Of a stretch of DNA of 34,747 nucleotides, positions 12,693 through 20,660 are shown in pieces (position 1 is the stretch's first letter; every line of letters starts with the position of its first letter). The position numbers and the translations under genes are program-made. The stretch covers positions 1 through 34,747 of the IMG/VR virus record IMGVR_UViG_3300042362_000024, one strand, 5' to 3'. The notes under the pieces were generated by a model. That model saw only the letters and a list, made by a program, of their open reading frames with translations, searched no databases and was not told the DNA's origin. This DNA comes from a virus.

Positions 12693-14711
12693 ATGGAAGG
12701 CATACTGCAACCGGAACTGGAAAAGTACCTCCGAATTATCGGTCAGTATGACAACGAGTTTGCCAAGTGGCAGGCGCGTACCAAGAAGATCGTTAAGCGG
12801 TACCGGGACGACAGCCGTGGGCAGGGTGGCAACGAAGCCGCCCGCTTTAACATTCTGTGGTCAAACGTCCAGACGCTGACCCCTGCCGTTTACGCCAAAC
12901 TGCCAAAGGCTGACATCAGCCGTCGCTTTGGCGATAACGACCCCGTAGGCCGCGTAGCCTCGCAGTTGCTGGAACGCGCCATCGACTTTGAGATTGAGCA
13001 TTACCCCGACTTCCGCTCGACGATGAAGTACGACGTTGAGGATCGGTTCCTCGGCGGTCGCGGTACGGCGTGGGTGCGGTACGAGCCGCACGTTGCCCCC
13101 ATTGGCATTGAGGATGATGGCGTGTCCATCACCTCGGCCATTGAGCAGGGTGAGGGTGCGCCGCCAAACCTTGAGCAAATCGAATACGAGTGCGCCCCGG
13201 TGGATTACATTCACTGGCGCGATTTTGGACACTCACAGGCCCGCACATGGGAAGAAGTTACCTGCGTGTGGCGCTGGGTGTACATGAACCGTGAGGCGCT
13301 CGCAGAACGCTTTGGCGACGAAATGGCCCGCAAGATACCCCTTGACCAAGGGCCGGAGCCGCTGAACGCCTATAACGAGGCCAAGCGCACGTATAACCGT
13401 GCGAAGATTTGTGAACTGTGGGACAAGGAAACCCAAAAAGTTTACTGGTTCTGCAAGGGTATGCCGCAGATGATCGACGTCCGCGATGACCCGCTCGGCG
13501 TCGAAGGATTCTTCCCCTGCCCGAAGCCGCTTTACGCGACGACGACCAGCGACACGCTTGTGCCGGTGCCGGATTTCCTGCTGTACCAAGATCAGGCGAT
13601 GGAGTTGGACATCCTGTCCGACCGCATTGACGGATTGGTCAAGGCGCTGCGCGTGCGTGGCGTATACGACAGCAGCCAGCCTGCCCTGCAACGACTGATG
13701 ACCGAGGGCGACAACAATGCGCTTATTCCAGTTGATAAGTGGATGGCTTTTAGCGAGAAGGGCGGCCTTAAAGGCAGCATTGACCTCCTTCCGCTCGACA
13801 CCCTCGCCAACGCCCTCATCCAGTGCTACCGCGCCCGGGAAGACATCAAGTCCCAAATCTACGAAATCACGGGCATCTCGGACATTATCCGTGGCACCTC
13901 GTTCGCCAGCGAAACCGCGACCGCGCAGCAAATCAAAGGCCAATACGCCGGATTGAGACTGCGGTCGATGCAGGAAGACGTCGCCCTCTTTGCGTCGGAA
14001 CTGATCCGCTTGAAGGCGCAGGTAATGTGTCTGCATTACCAGCCGCAGACTATCCTTGCCTACGCTGCCGCGCAGCAAATGACGCCAGCCGACCAGCAGT
14101 TGATCCCGCAGGCGCTGGAATTGCTGAAGGACAAGCCGCTGCGGAACTTCCGCGTAGACATTGCGGCCGACAGCCTTGTGATGCTAGACGAAAACCAGAA
14201 CAAGCAAGACCGTATGCAGTTCTTGCAAGCGTTTGGCGGATTCCTCGCTCAAGCCTTGCCGGTTGGTCAGGCCAGCCCGCAGATGGTGCCGATGATGATG
14301 GAACTGCTGCGCTTTGGTATGCAGGCGTTCAAGGCGGCCCGTCCGATTGAGGGTCAGATCGACGCCACGTTGCAGCAATTGCAGCAGGCGGCCATGCAGC
14401 AGCAAAACCCTGAGCAGCAAGGCAAGCAAGCCGAGATGCAGCAAAAGGGCCAGTTGGAGCAAAGCAAGATGCAGATGGAATCTGCCCTTACGCAAGCCAA
14501 GATGCAGCATGAGATGCAAATGGAGCAGATGCGTAACCAAGCCAAGATGGCGATGGAACAGCAGAAAATGGACTTTGAGGCACGCCTTAAGGCTGCCGAA
14601 CTGCAACAAAAGCAGGCTGCTGACCGTTACCGCGCTGACCTTGACGCACAAACCAAACTGGTCATTGCCCAGATGGGCAAGACGATGCCAACGCCACCGT
14701 TTGAGCAATGA
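12693..14711 (+). CDS. Portal protein
   Basis: The ATG at 12693 is used; an upstream frame to 12630 only reads through the previous gene. The 672-aa product has the opening of podophage portal proteins (LRIIGQYDNEFAKWQARTKKIVKRYRDD, then RFNILWSNVQTLTPAVYAKLPK), a core with DFRSTMKYDVEDRFLGGRGTAWVRYEP, and IYEITGISDIIRGTSFASETATAQQIKGQY, which is strongly conserved. The C-terminal 110 residues are a Gln/Met-rich coiled coil. Portals form the 12-mer through which DNA enters. It follows terminase directly and precedes the scaffold. Confidence 0.92.
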   Translation: MEGILQPELEKYLRIIGQYDNEFAKWQARTKKIVKRYRDDSRGQGGNEAARFNILWSNVQTLTPAVYAKLPKADISRRFGDNDPVGRVASQLLERAIDFEIEHYPDFRSTMKYDVEDRFLGGRGTAWVRYEPHVAPIGIEDDGVSITSAIEQGEGAPPNLEQIEYECAPVDYIHWRDFGHSQARTWEEVTCVWRWVYMNREALAERFGDEMARKIPLDQGPEPLNAYNEAKRTYNRAKICELWDKETQKVYWFCKGMPQMIDVRDDPLGVEGFFPCPKPLYATTTSDTLVPVPDFLLYQDQAMELDILSDRIDGLVKALRVRGVYDSSQPALQRLMTEGDNNALIPVDKWMAFSEKGGLKGSIDLLPLDTLANALIQCYRAREDIKSQIYEITGISDIIRGTSFASETATAQQIKGQYAGLRLRSMQEDVALFASELIRLKAQVMCLHYQPQTILAYAAAQQMTPADQQLIPQALELLKDKPLRNFRVDIAADSLVMLDENQNKQDRMQFLQAFGGFLAQALPVGQASPQMVPMMMELLRFGMQAFKAARPIEGQIDATLQQLQQAAMQQQNPEQQGKQAEMQQKGQLEQSKMQMESALTQAKMQHEMQMEQMRNQAKMAMEQQKMDFEARLKAAELQQKQAADRYRADLDAQTKLVIAQMGKTMPTPPFEQ

Positions 14712-15055
14712 AACGCACTTACGTATACGTTGACGGCGAGTTTGTAGAGCGTAAAAAAGACGCTAAGGGGCGTTATCACTACGTTATGCCTGACATCGTG
14801 CCGTACAAAAGCATGATCGACGGCAAGATGGTTACCTCCCGCTCGGAACACCGACGCCACCTCAAGGCAAACAACTGCATTGAGGTTGGCAACGAAGACC
14901 CGAGCAAGCACGGAAGGCGCGAAACGCCGGTAGACACCCGGCTGGAGCGCATCAAGCACATGGTCAACACACGCCTGACCAATGAACAAGCGGATCGCAT
15001 ACTGCGCGACCTGCGCCAGCACGCTAATTTCACCAATCCCCACAGGAGAGGCTAA
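14708..15055 (+). CDS. Hypothetical 115-aa protein between portal and scaffold
   Basis: The ATG overlaps the portal stop (ATGA) and its stop overlaps the scaffold start (TAATG). The basic 115-aa product has YVYVDGEFVERKKDAKGRYH, then PYKSMIDGKMVTSRSEHRRH and a C-terminal helical tail (TNEQADRILRDLRQH). Similar genes stand in this position in other phages. The role is unknown; a head-assembly accessory is a reasonable guess from position. Confidence 0.78.
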   Translation: MKRTYVYVDGEFVERKKDAKGRYHYVMPDIVPYKSMIDGKMVTSRSEHRRHLKANNCIEVGNEDPSKHGRRETPVDTRLERIKHMVNTRLTNEQADRILRDLRQHANFTNPHRRG

Positions 15056-16041
15056 TGGACGAGCAAGTAGAACGAGACGAAGCCCTACAGGCAGAGGTCA
15101 CAGACCGTCGTGCGATGCTGGAGCAAGGGTTAGAGGCAGCCGAAAAGGGCGAGCCGGTTGATGGTCGTGATTCGCAAGGCCGCTTTGCGCCACGGGCGAC
15201 TCAAGTTGAGCCACCGGAGACGGAGGCAGAACCGCCGGTATGGCGTCGTCCGCCTGCGTCGTGGAAGAAGGATTACCACGAGGTTTGGCAGAAAGCCGAC
15301 CCGAAGATGCAGGAATACGCATGGCAGCGTGAGGAACAGATGCGGGCAGGGGTAGAACCGCTGCTTTCCAAGGCGCAGTTTGCCGACACGATGCAGGAAG
15401 CCATCGCGCCGTACCTGCCGACCATTCAAGGCATGGGGTTGTCGCCCGAAAAGGCGGTGTCGGCCCTCATGCAAGCCGACTACACGCTGCGTACCGCCCC
15501 GCCGCAGCAAAAGATGCAGTTATTTATGCAACTGGCACAGTCCTACGGCATCCAATTGCCTACGGGCGGCCAGTCGCCACAGCAGCAGCCGCAAGCGCGA
15601 GTTGACCCGCTCGTATGGCAACTCCAAAACGAGTTGAACAACGTGCGCGGCGAAGTAATGGGCTGGAAACAGCAGCAGGAAATGCAGCAAAACCAGCAAC
15701 TGCTGGGTGAAATCAACCAATTTAGTATGAAGGCCGATCATTTTGAGGAAGCCCGCCCGACCATGATCCAACTCCTACAGAGTGGCATGGCCGAAACGCT
15801 GGACGAAGCATATGAAAAGGCTATTCGACTGAACCCTGACTTGTTTGAGCAGATCAACAAAGCCCAACAGGCTGAAGTGGCTGCTAGACAAGCCAAGGAG
15901 CAGAACAGGGCAGCGAAAGCCGCCCGAGCAGCAGCGGTGAGTGTCAGAAGCGCCACACCCGGCGTAAACACGGCTCCCAAGGCAGCAAACCGTCGTGCGC
16001 TCTTGGAGGAGGCATTTTCCGAATCCGAGTCGCGCTTATAA
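15055..16041 (+). CDS. Scaffolding protein
   Basis: The 328-aa product is acidic N-terminally and helical. It carries the scaffold block VWRRPPASWKKDYHEVWQKADPKMQEYAWQRE (about 62-93), then a helix-rich middle (IQGMGLSPEKAVSALMQADY), a Gln-rich linker and a C-terminal charged helix (KAIRLNPDLFEQI, AEVAARQAKEQNRAAKAARAA) that probably binds the capsid. It lies between portal and capsid, the standard place. It guides capsid assembly and leaves before or during packaging. Confidence 0.9.
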   Translation: MDEQVERDEALQAEVTDRRAMLEQGLEAAEKGEPVDGRDSQGRFAPRATQVEPPETEAEPPVWRRPPASWKKDYHEVWQKADPKMQEYAWQREEQMRAGVEPLLSKAQFADTMQEAIAPYLPTIQGMGLSPEKAVSALMQADYTLRTAPPQQKMQLFMQLAQSYGIQLPTGGQSPQQQPQARVDPLVWQLQNELNNVRGEVMGWKQQQEMQQNQQLLGEINQFSMKADHFEEARPTMIQLLQSGMAETLDEAYEKAIRLNPDLFEQINKAQQAEVAARQAKEQNRAAKAARAAAVSVRSATPGVNTAPKAANRRALLEEAFSESESRL

Positions 16042-16063
16042 CCACTGATATAGGAGCATTAAA

Positions 16064-17083
16064 ATGGCATTTGCCAACTCAAGTATCAGCGACATCATTG
16101 CTACCACGATTCAGAGCCGTAGCGGTGAACTCGCTGACAACGTGACGAACAACAACGCTTTGTTGCGTCGTCTCAAGGAGCGCGGGAACGTCAAGACGTT
16201 CTCGGGCGGTAACGTGATTTTGCAAGAAATCATGTACAACGACCCGACCACTAACAACACCAATTCGTACAGCGGGTACGAAGTGTTGAACGTCGGCCAG
16301 AACAGCCCGATTTCGTCGGCGCAGTTCAGCATCACGCAGTACGCTTCTGCTGTGACCATTTCGGGTCTGGAGATGATCCAGAACTCGGGCAAGGAGGCGA
16401 TCATCGACCTTCTTGACGGTCGCATGGAAGTCGCGGAAGCCCAACTTGCTAACCGCATTTCGGGCGACCTGTACGGCGATGGCACCGGCAACGCGGGCAA
16501 GAACCTCACGGGCCTTGCTGCGGCTGTGCCGGATGACCCGACCACCGGAACTTACGGCGGCATCAACCGCGCCGTGTGGTCGTTCTGGCAGTCGAAGGTG
16601 TTTGATGCCTCGGTCAGCGGTTCGGGCGTTGTGTCGTCTACCACGATTCAGGGTTACATGGACGCTCTGGCCGTTCAACTCGTTCGTGGCACCGACAAGC
16701 CTGACCTGATCGTTGCTGACAACAACTACTACCGTTATTACTTGCAGTCGCTGCAAGCCATCCAGCGCATCACCGAGTCTGGCTCGGGCATGGCTGGCGC
16801 AGGCTTTGCCTCGCTCAAGTACTACGGTGCCGGTATGGCGTCTGACGTCGTGCTGGACGGTGGTATCGGTTCCTCGTCGTATAACAGCGGCGCTGGCAAC
16901 GCGAACCACATGTGGTTCTTGAACACCAAGTACCTGCATTTCCGCCCGCACAAAGATCGTAACTTTGTGCCGATTGGCGGCGAGCGGCAGGCCGTTAACC
17001 AAGACGCCATTGTGAAGTTGATCGGCTGGGCGGGTAACTTGACCTGCTCGGGCGCTCAGTTCCAAGGCGTGCTGATTGACTAA
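16064..17083 (+). CDS. Major capsid protein
   Basis: The start has ATAGGAG 9 nt upstream, the strongest ribosome site in the structural region, matching the high expression needed. The 339-aa product (AFANSSISDIIATTIQSRSG, VTISGLEMIQNSGKEAIIDL, DKPDLIVADNNYYRYYLQSL) looks like the HK97-fold capsid family of aquatic podophages. It is stable-looking, with many Ser, Gly and Asn, and has no protease or signal. Follows the scaffold by 22 bp. Confidence 0.93.
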   Translation: MAFANSSISDIIATTIQSRSGELADNVTNNNALLRRLKERGNVKTFSGGNVILQEIMYNDPTTNNTNSYSGYEVLNVGQNSPISSAQFSITQYASAVTISGLEMIQNSGKEAIIDLLDGRMEVAEAQLANRISGDLYGDGTGNAGKNLTGLAAAVPDDPTTGTYGGINRAVWSFWQSKVFDASVSGSGVVSSTTIQGYMDALAVQLVRGTDKPDLIVADNNYYRYYLQSLQAIQRITESGSGMAGAGFASLKYYGAGMASDVVLDGGIGSSSYNSGAGNANHMWFLNTKYLHFRPHKDRNFVPIGGERQAVNQDAIVKLIGWAGNLTCSGAQFQGVLID

Positions 17084-17095
17084 GAGGGCAAACAA

Positions 17096-17569
17096 ATGTC
17101 TATCTCTGTAAGCAATATGATTGGTGTGTCGCTTGACTACACCGACACCTCGCCCTCGTTCGCCGTTGGCACCGTCGTCAACCTGAACGACGGCGGACAG
17201 GCTTTGTACGTGCAGGCGGCTTCAACTTGTGCAACGTGGTCGGCTGTGACCGTCTCCGTTGACAACAAGGTGGCTCCGCTGACCACGACCAACTCTGCCA
17301 ATTCCAAGGCGGTTGGTTTTGCACAGGTGTCCATTGCCTCGGCTTACTACGGCTGGGTGCAGTTGGGCGGCAAGCCCCGTGTTAGCGTGTTGGTCGGCTG
17401 CCAGCCGAACGTCCCGCTGTTCACGACCGCAACCCCGGGCGCTCTTGACGACGCCACGGTGACTGCGGGCTTGGTGGCGGGCCTTGTGGCAACGACGTCG
17501 GCGGCCTCGGCCTCCGCTGTCACTTGCATTGCCGGTTATCCCCATGTCCTGACGGGGTTGAACGCGTAA
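17096..17569 (+). CDS. Small Thr/Ala/Val-rich protein, likely capsid decoration
   Basis: The 157-aa product begins 12 bp after the capsid gene. It is mostly small and hydrophobic residues (FAVGTVVNLNDGGQALYVQA, GWVQLGGKPRVSVLVGCQPNVPLF), with low charge, and looks beta-rich. Position right after the capsid gene and composition match head-decoration or capsid-stabilising proteins, but no family is certain. Its stop overlaps the DUF115 gene (TAATG). Confidence 0.75.
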   Translation: MSISVSNMIGVSLDYTDTSPSFAVGTVVNLNDGGQALYVQAASTCATWSAVTVSVDNKVAPLTTTNSANSKAVGFAQVSIASAYYGWVQLGGKPRVSVLVGCQPNVPLFTTATPGALDDATVTAGLVAGLVATTSAASASAVTCIAGYPHVLTGLNA

Positions 17570-18342
17570 TGCAGCCTCTGGAGATCACGGTACAGGCGGC
17601 GGGTACGGAGGAGGAACTATGTTCCAACATCCGCTCGGCGCTTGCCCGTGGTCTGCCAGAACTGACCCTCGCTCCCACCAAACACGATGGCAACATGGTG
17701 TTGGTGGCGAGCGGGTGGTCTATGCCCGATTTCATAGACGAAATCAAAGCGCACCGCAGGGCTGGACGGCCCATTGTGGCAATCAAGGCGGCGCATGATT
17801 TCTTGTGTGAAAACGGCGTACAGCCGGACTTGTGGATCAACCTTGACCCGCGTGACCGCACGAGCGGCATCAAACTGCTGAACGATCATACGATTTATAT
17901 GCCAGCCTCGCGCTGCCCGCCCTCCACGTTTGACTACCTCAAGGGTAGGAAAATGCTGTTGTGGCACTCGTGGGCGCCGGGGCCGGAGATGGAAGCCATT
18001 GGCCCGGGCAAGGTTGCCGTGGGCGGTGGCACGACCTCGGGTCTGCGTGCCGTCAACATCGGGTACCTGCTGGGGTTTCGTAATTTCACGATGTACGGCT
18101 ACGACAGTTGCAACCGTGCAGATGGCTTAAAGCGGTTTACGGGCGAATACACCGGCCCCTCGGTTGACATCTGGGTGGGCGGCCCCGAAGGCAAGAAGTT
18201 CAACTGCAACATGGCGATGGCCCAGCAGGCCAACGAGTTTCAAAAACTGTTTTCGGTCATGGGCGATATAACGGTAGACGTTAAAGGGCCGGGGCTGATT
18301 GCTGAAATCATGCGTGTACGCCACGAGCGGAAGGCAGCCTAA
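17569..18342 (+). CDS. DUF115 / MptE-like glycan-associated protein
   Basis: The ATG at 17569 overlaps the previous stop. The 257-aa product carries the DUF115 (6-hydroxymethylpterin pyrophosphokinase MptE-like, also Maf) layout: DGNMVLVASGWSMPDFIDEI (about 41-60), PIVAIKAAHDFL, NGVQPDLWINLDPRD and VGGGTTSGLRAVNIGYLLGF (about 146-165). Family members include motility accessory factors linked to flagellin glycosylation and small nucleotide-sugar enzymes. Its location inside the structural operon suggests it modifies a virion protein or serves a head-stage process. The substrate is unknown. Confidence 0.72.
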   Translation: MQPLEITVQAAGTEEELCSNIRSALARGLPELTLAPTKHDGNMVLVASGWSMPDFIDEIKAHRRAGRPIVAIKAAHDFLCENGVQPDLWINLDPRDRTSGIKLLNDHTIYMPASRCPPSTFDYLKGRKMLLWHSWAPGPEMEAIGPGKVAVGGGTTSGLRAVNIGYLLGFRNFTMYGYDSCNRADGLKRFTGEYTGPSVDIWVGGPEGKKFNCNMAMAQQANEFQKLFSVMGDITVDVKGPGLIAEIMRVRHERKAA

Positions 18343-19169
18343 TGGCAATCCCGTCCCGCGTGCTAAACAGCGGCGTTACGCAACTGTCCACCGTGTCAAT
18401 CTGCGGCGATGGGAACGCGAGCGTAACGGCAGCGGGTACGTCGGCAGGCGATGCCACCACGCTGACGTATGTATATAACAACGTCACGACCGTAGGCGCT
18501 GGCGCAGGCGTCAAATTACCGCCGACCGAGATGGGCGAAACCATCATCGTCAAGAACACAAGCGCCAATCCGTTGACGGTTTACCCATACAACACGAGCA
18601 GTAGCATCAACAACGTAGGGTATGGCACGATCAACCCCGACTGCTCGGCCATGTTTTTTGCCGTCAGCAATACGCTGTGGGAAGAATTGCAGGGTTTTGG
18701 CCGCTCGGTGCCGATCCTGCATTACGGTGCGTTCAGCGACACCACGCTACAAGCAGCAGCATCTATCAACACCGCCTACGGCATGGTTTTTAACACCACC
18801 GATAGCAGTAACGGTGTGTCTATTGGCTCGCCGTCGTCCCGCTTGGTTGTAGATTACCAAGGCGTTTACAACGTGCAGTTTTCGGCACAGTTAGACAAAA
18901 CCTCTGGCGGCGCAGGCAATATCTACATTTGGTTGCGTAAAAACGGCACTAACGTCGCCAACACCGCCAGCACGGTCGCCATCCAAGGCACCGCAGCGCG
19001 TACCGTCGCCGCGTGGAACTTCATTATTCAACTAGAATCAACAAACTACGTTGAATTGATGTGGGCGACGGATGATACAAGCGTTAGAATTCTTGCAGCC
19101 AGCGCCACAAGCGTTTGGCCTGCGATCCCCTCGGTCATTTGTACCATCACACAGGTCAACAACCTGTAA
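18342..19169 (+). CDS. Structural protein with C1q/TNF-like beta domain
   Basis: The 275-aa product starts with a Ser/Thr/Gly-rich stem (TYVYNNVTTVGAGAGVKLPP) and has a C-terminal half of the C1q-like type: GAFSDTTLQAAASINTAYGM, then SRLVVDYQGVYNVQFSAQLD and GNIYIWLRKNGTNVANTAST. This domain forms trimers and is common in aquatic phage surface proteins, probably for decoration or receptor contact. The start overlaps the DUF115 stop (TAATG). Confidence 0.82.
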   Translation: MAIPSRVLNSGVTQLSTVSICGDGNASVTAAGTSAGDATTLTYVYNNVTTVGAGAGVKLPPTEMGETIIVKNTSANPLTVYPYNTSSSINNVGYGTINPDCSAMFFAVSNTLWEELQGFGRSVPILHYGAFSDTTLQAAASINTAYGMVFNTTDSSNGVSIGSPSSRLVVDYQGVYNVQFSAQLDKTSGGAGNIYIWLRKNGTNVANTASTVAIQGTAARTVAAWNFIIQLESTNYVELMWATDDTSVRILAASATSVWPAIPSVICTITQVNNL

Positions 19170-19189
19170 TCCCCACAGGAGCAAGGACA

Positions 19190-19744
19190 ATGCCATTAGA
19201 CAGCGATGTTTCTAACGCCGACGCACAGTTGCACGTTGAGTTTTACGTCAAGGACGATGGGCCGGGTAAGGGCAAGACCTATTGCCGCATCATGGCCCCG
19301 GGCGATAAGACCAACATCATTGACCAGCCAAGCCGCGACGATCACAAGGCGCGGTTTCCGCGTCAGTGGCTGTACTTTCAGACGCAGCAAAGCGACGGTG
19401 TGGCGGCAGAGATCGGCACCCCGCTGTCGGCATGGCATAAGGACGCTCCCGAGGAGATTACCCGCGACCAGATACAGGAGTTGGTAATCCTGAAGTTTGT
19501 GACGGTCGAGCAGTTGGCTTTGGCGTCGGACGCGCAATTGCAGCGGATCGGCATGGGCGGCGTTGGGCTGCGTGAGCGGGCAAAAATGTACTTAAACCGC
19601 AAAAACCGCGTAGAAGCCACTGCCGAATTGGAAGATACGAAGCGTCAATTGGCCGAATTGCAGGCACAGATGGCGCAGTTGTTGGGCAGCGAACCGGCCA
19701 AGCGCCGTGGACGCCCGCCCAAGGAAACCTTAGCGGAGGCATAG
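19190..19744 (+). CDS. Hypothetical protein with HhH-like segment and AT-hook-like tail
   Basis: The ATG at 19190 has CAGGAG and AAGGAC upstream and is preferred over an upstream frame. The 184-aa product has a beta N-terminal half (QLHVEFYVKDDGPGKGKTYCRI), a helix-hairpin-helix-like segment (LASDAQLQRIGMGGVGLRERAKMY), a coiled coil (ATAELEDTKRQLAELQAQMAQL), and ends AKRRGRPPKE, an AT-hook-like GRP core. It may contact DNA at the portal or in the head. It stands just before the adaptor gene. No family named. Confidence 0.72.
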   Translation: MPLDSDVSNADAQLHVEFYVKDDGPGKGKTYCRIMAPGDKTNIIDQPSRDDHKARFPRQWLYFQTQQSDGVAAEIGTPLSAWHKDAPEEITRDQIQELVILKFVTVEQLALASDAQLQRIGMGGVGLRERAKMYLNRKNRVEATAELEDTKRQLAELQAQMAQLLGSEPAKRRGRPPKETLAEA

Positions 19745-19745
19745 C

Positions 19746-20660
19746 ATGGGCAGCACGATGGTTCAACTTGTCCAGCAAGTAACAAACGAACTGGGCATCC
19801 CTACTCCGCAGACCGTAGCGGGAAACGCGAGTCAGGACATCATCCAGATTCTTGCGTTGATGAACGCCTGCGGTTACGAGTTGCTCCGTCGTGCTGATTG
19901 GCGCGAACTGACCCGCCAGCACACGTTTTACACCGAAGCCATCACGACCACGGGAACGTGGGCCGAGGACGTTGCGGTAATTACGGCTATTCCGACGACC
20001 GCAGGGCTGTCTACGCAGTACCAAGTGCAGGGCGTGGGCATCCCCAACGCTACCTACGTCACGGCTGTAACGGGCGCTACGTCGGTCACGCTCAACTACG
20101 CCCCGACGTCCTCGGTTGTAAATGGTCAGGTCATATTCCAGAAAGTGAAGTACAACCTGCCTGCCGATTACGTCAGCACGGTCAACCGCACCCATTGGGA
20201 CAAGAGCAAGCGTTGGGAAATGCTCGGCCCCGAGTCGCCGCAGCAATGGGAATGGCTGCTGTCGGGTTATATCAGCACCGGCCCGCGTATCCGTTGGCGT
20301 CTGCTTGGCAAGTATTTCCAGATTTGGCCGGGCATGAATGGCGGCGAGTTGCTCGGGTTTGAGTACCGTAGCGCCGCATGGGCCGAAAGCGCCCTTGCCG
20401 TGCCAAAAAACAGTTTTACCGCCGACAACGACACTTGCGTTTACCCCGACCGCGTGATGGTTCTTGGTACAAAACTGAAGTATTTTGAGGCCAAGGGCTT
20501 TGATACAACGGCTTTGTACCGCGATTACCTTGCAGAACTTGAAACGGCCATCGCGCAGGATACGGCAGCGGCCAACCTGTCGTTTGCCCCGCGTCCGGGT
20601 ACGGTGTTGATCGGTTACGACAACATCCCTGACAGCGGTTACGGCACGAGCAGCACGTAA
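19746..20660 (+). CDS. Head-tail adaptor, P22 gp4-like
   Basis: The 304-aa product has a helical start (VQLVQQVTNELGIP; DIIQILALMNACGYELLRRADWREL) typical of gp4-like and tail-tubular-A-like adaptors, then an inserted Ig-like beta segment (about 80-135, GVGIPNATYVTAVTGATSVTL), and the closing KYNLPADYVSTVNRTHWDKSKRWEMLGPE, QIWPGMNGGELLGFEYRS. It would form the ring that connects portal to tail. Family match is by order and motifs. Confidence 0.85.
   Translation: MGSTMVQLVQQVTNELGIPTPQTVAGNASQDIIQILALMNACGYELLRRADWRELTRQHTFYTEAITTTGTWAEDVAVITAIPTTAGLSTQYQVQGVGIPNATYVTAVTGATSVTLNYAPTSSVVNGQVIFQKVKYNLPADYVSTVNRTHWDKSKRWEMLGPESPQQWEWLLSGYISTGPRIRWRLLGKYFQIWPGMNGGELLGFEYRSAAWAESALAVPKNSFTADNDTCVYPDRVMVLGTKLKYFEAKGFDTTALYRDYLAELETAIAQDTAAANLSFAPRPGTVLIGYDNIPDSGYGTSST

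Noticed and set aside
13233-14708. Minus-strand frames of 281 and 174 aa opposite the portal gene
   Set aside because: Leu/His/Arg-rich shadows of Gln-rich portal codons (CAG read as CTG).
16079-17095. A 338-aa open frame on the minus strand across the capsid gene
   Set aside because: It mirrors the capsid gene, has Arg/His/Val-rich shadow composition, and the plus-strand capsid has a strong ribosome site and known family features.
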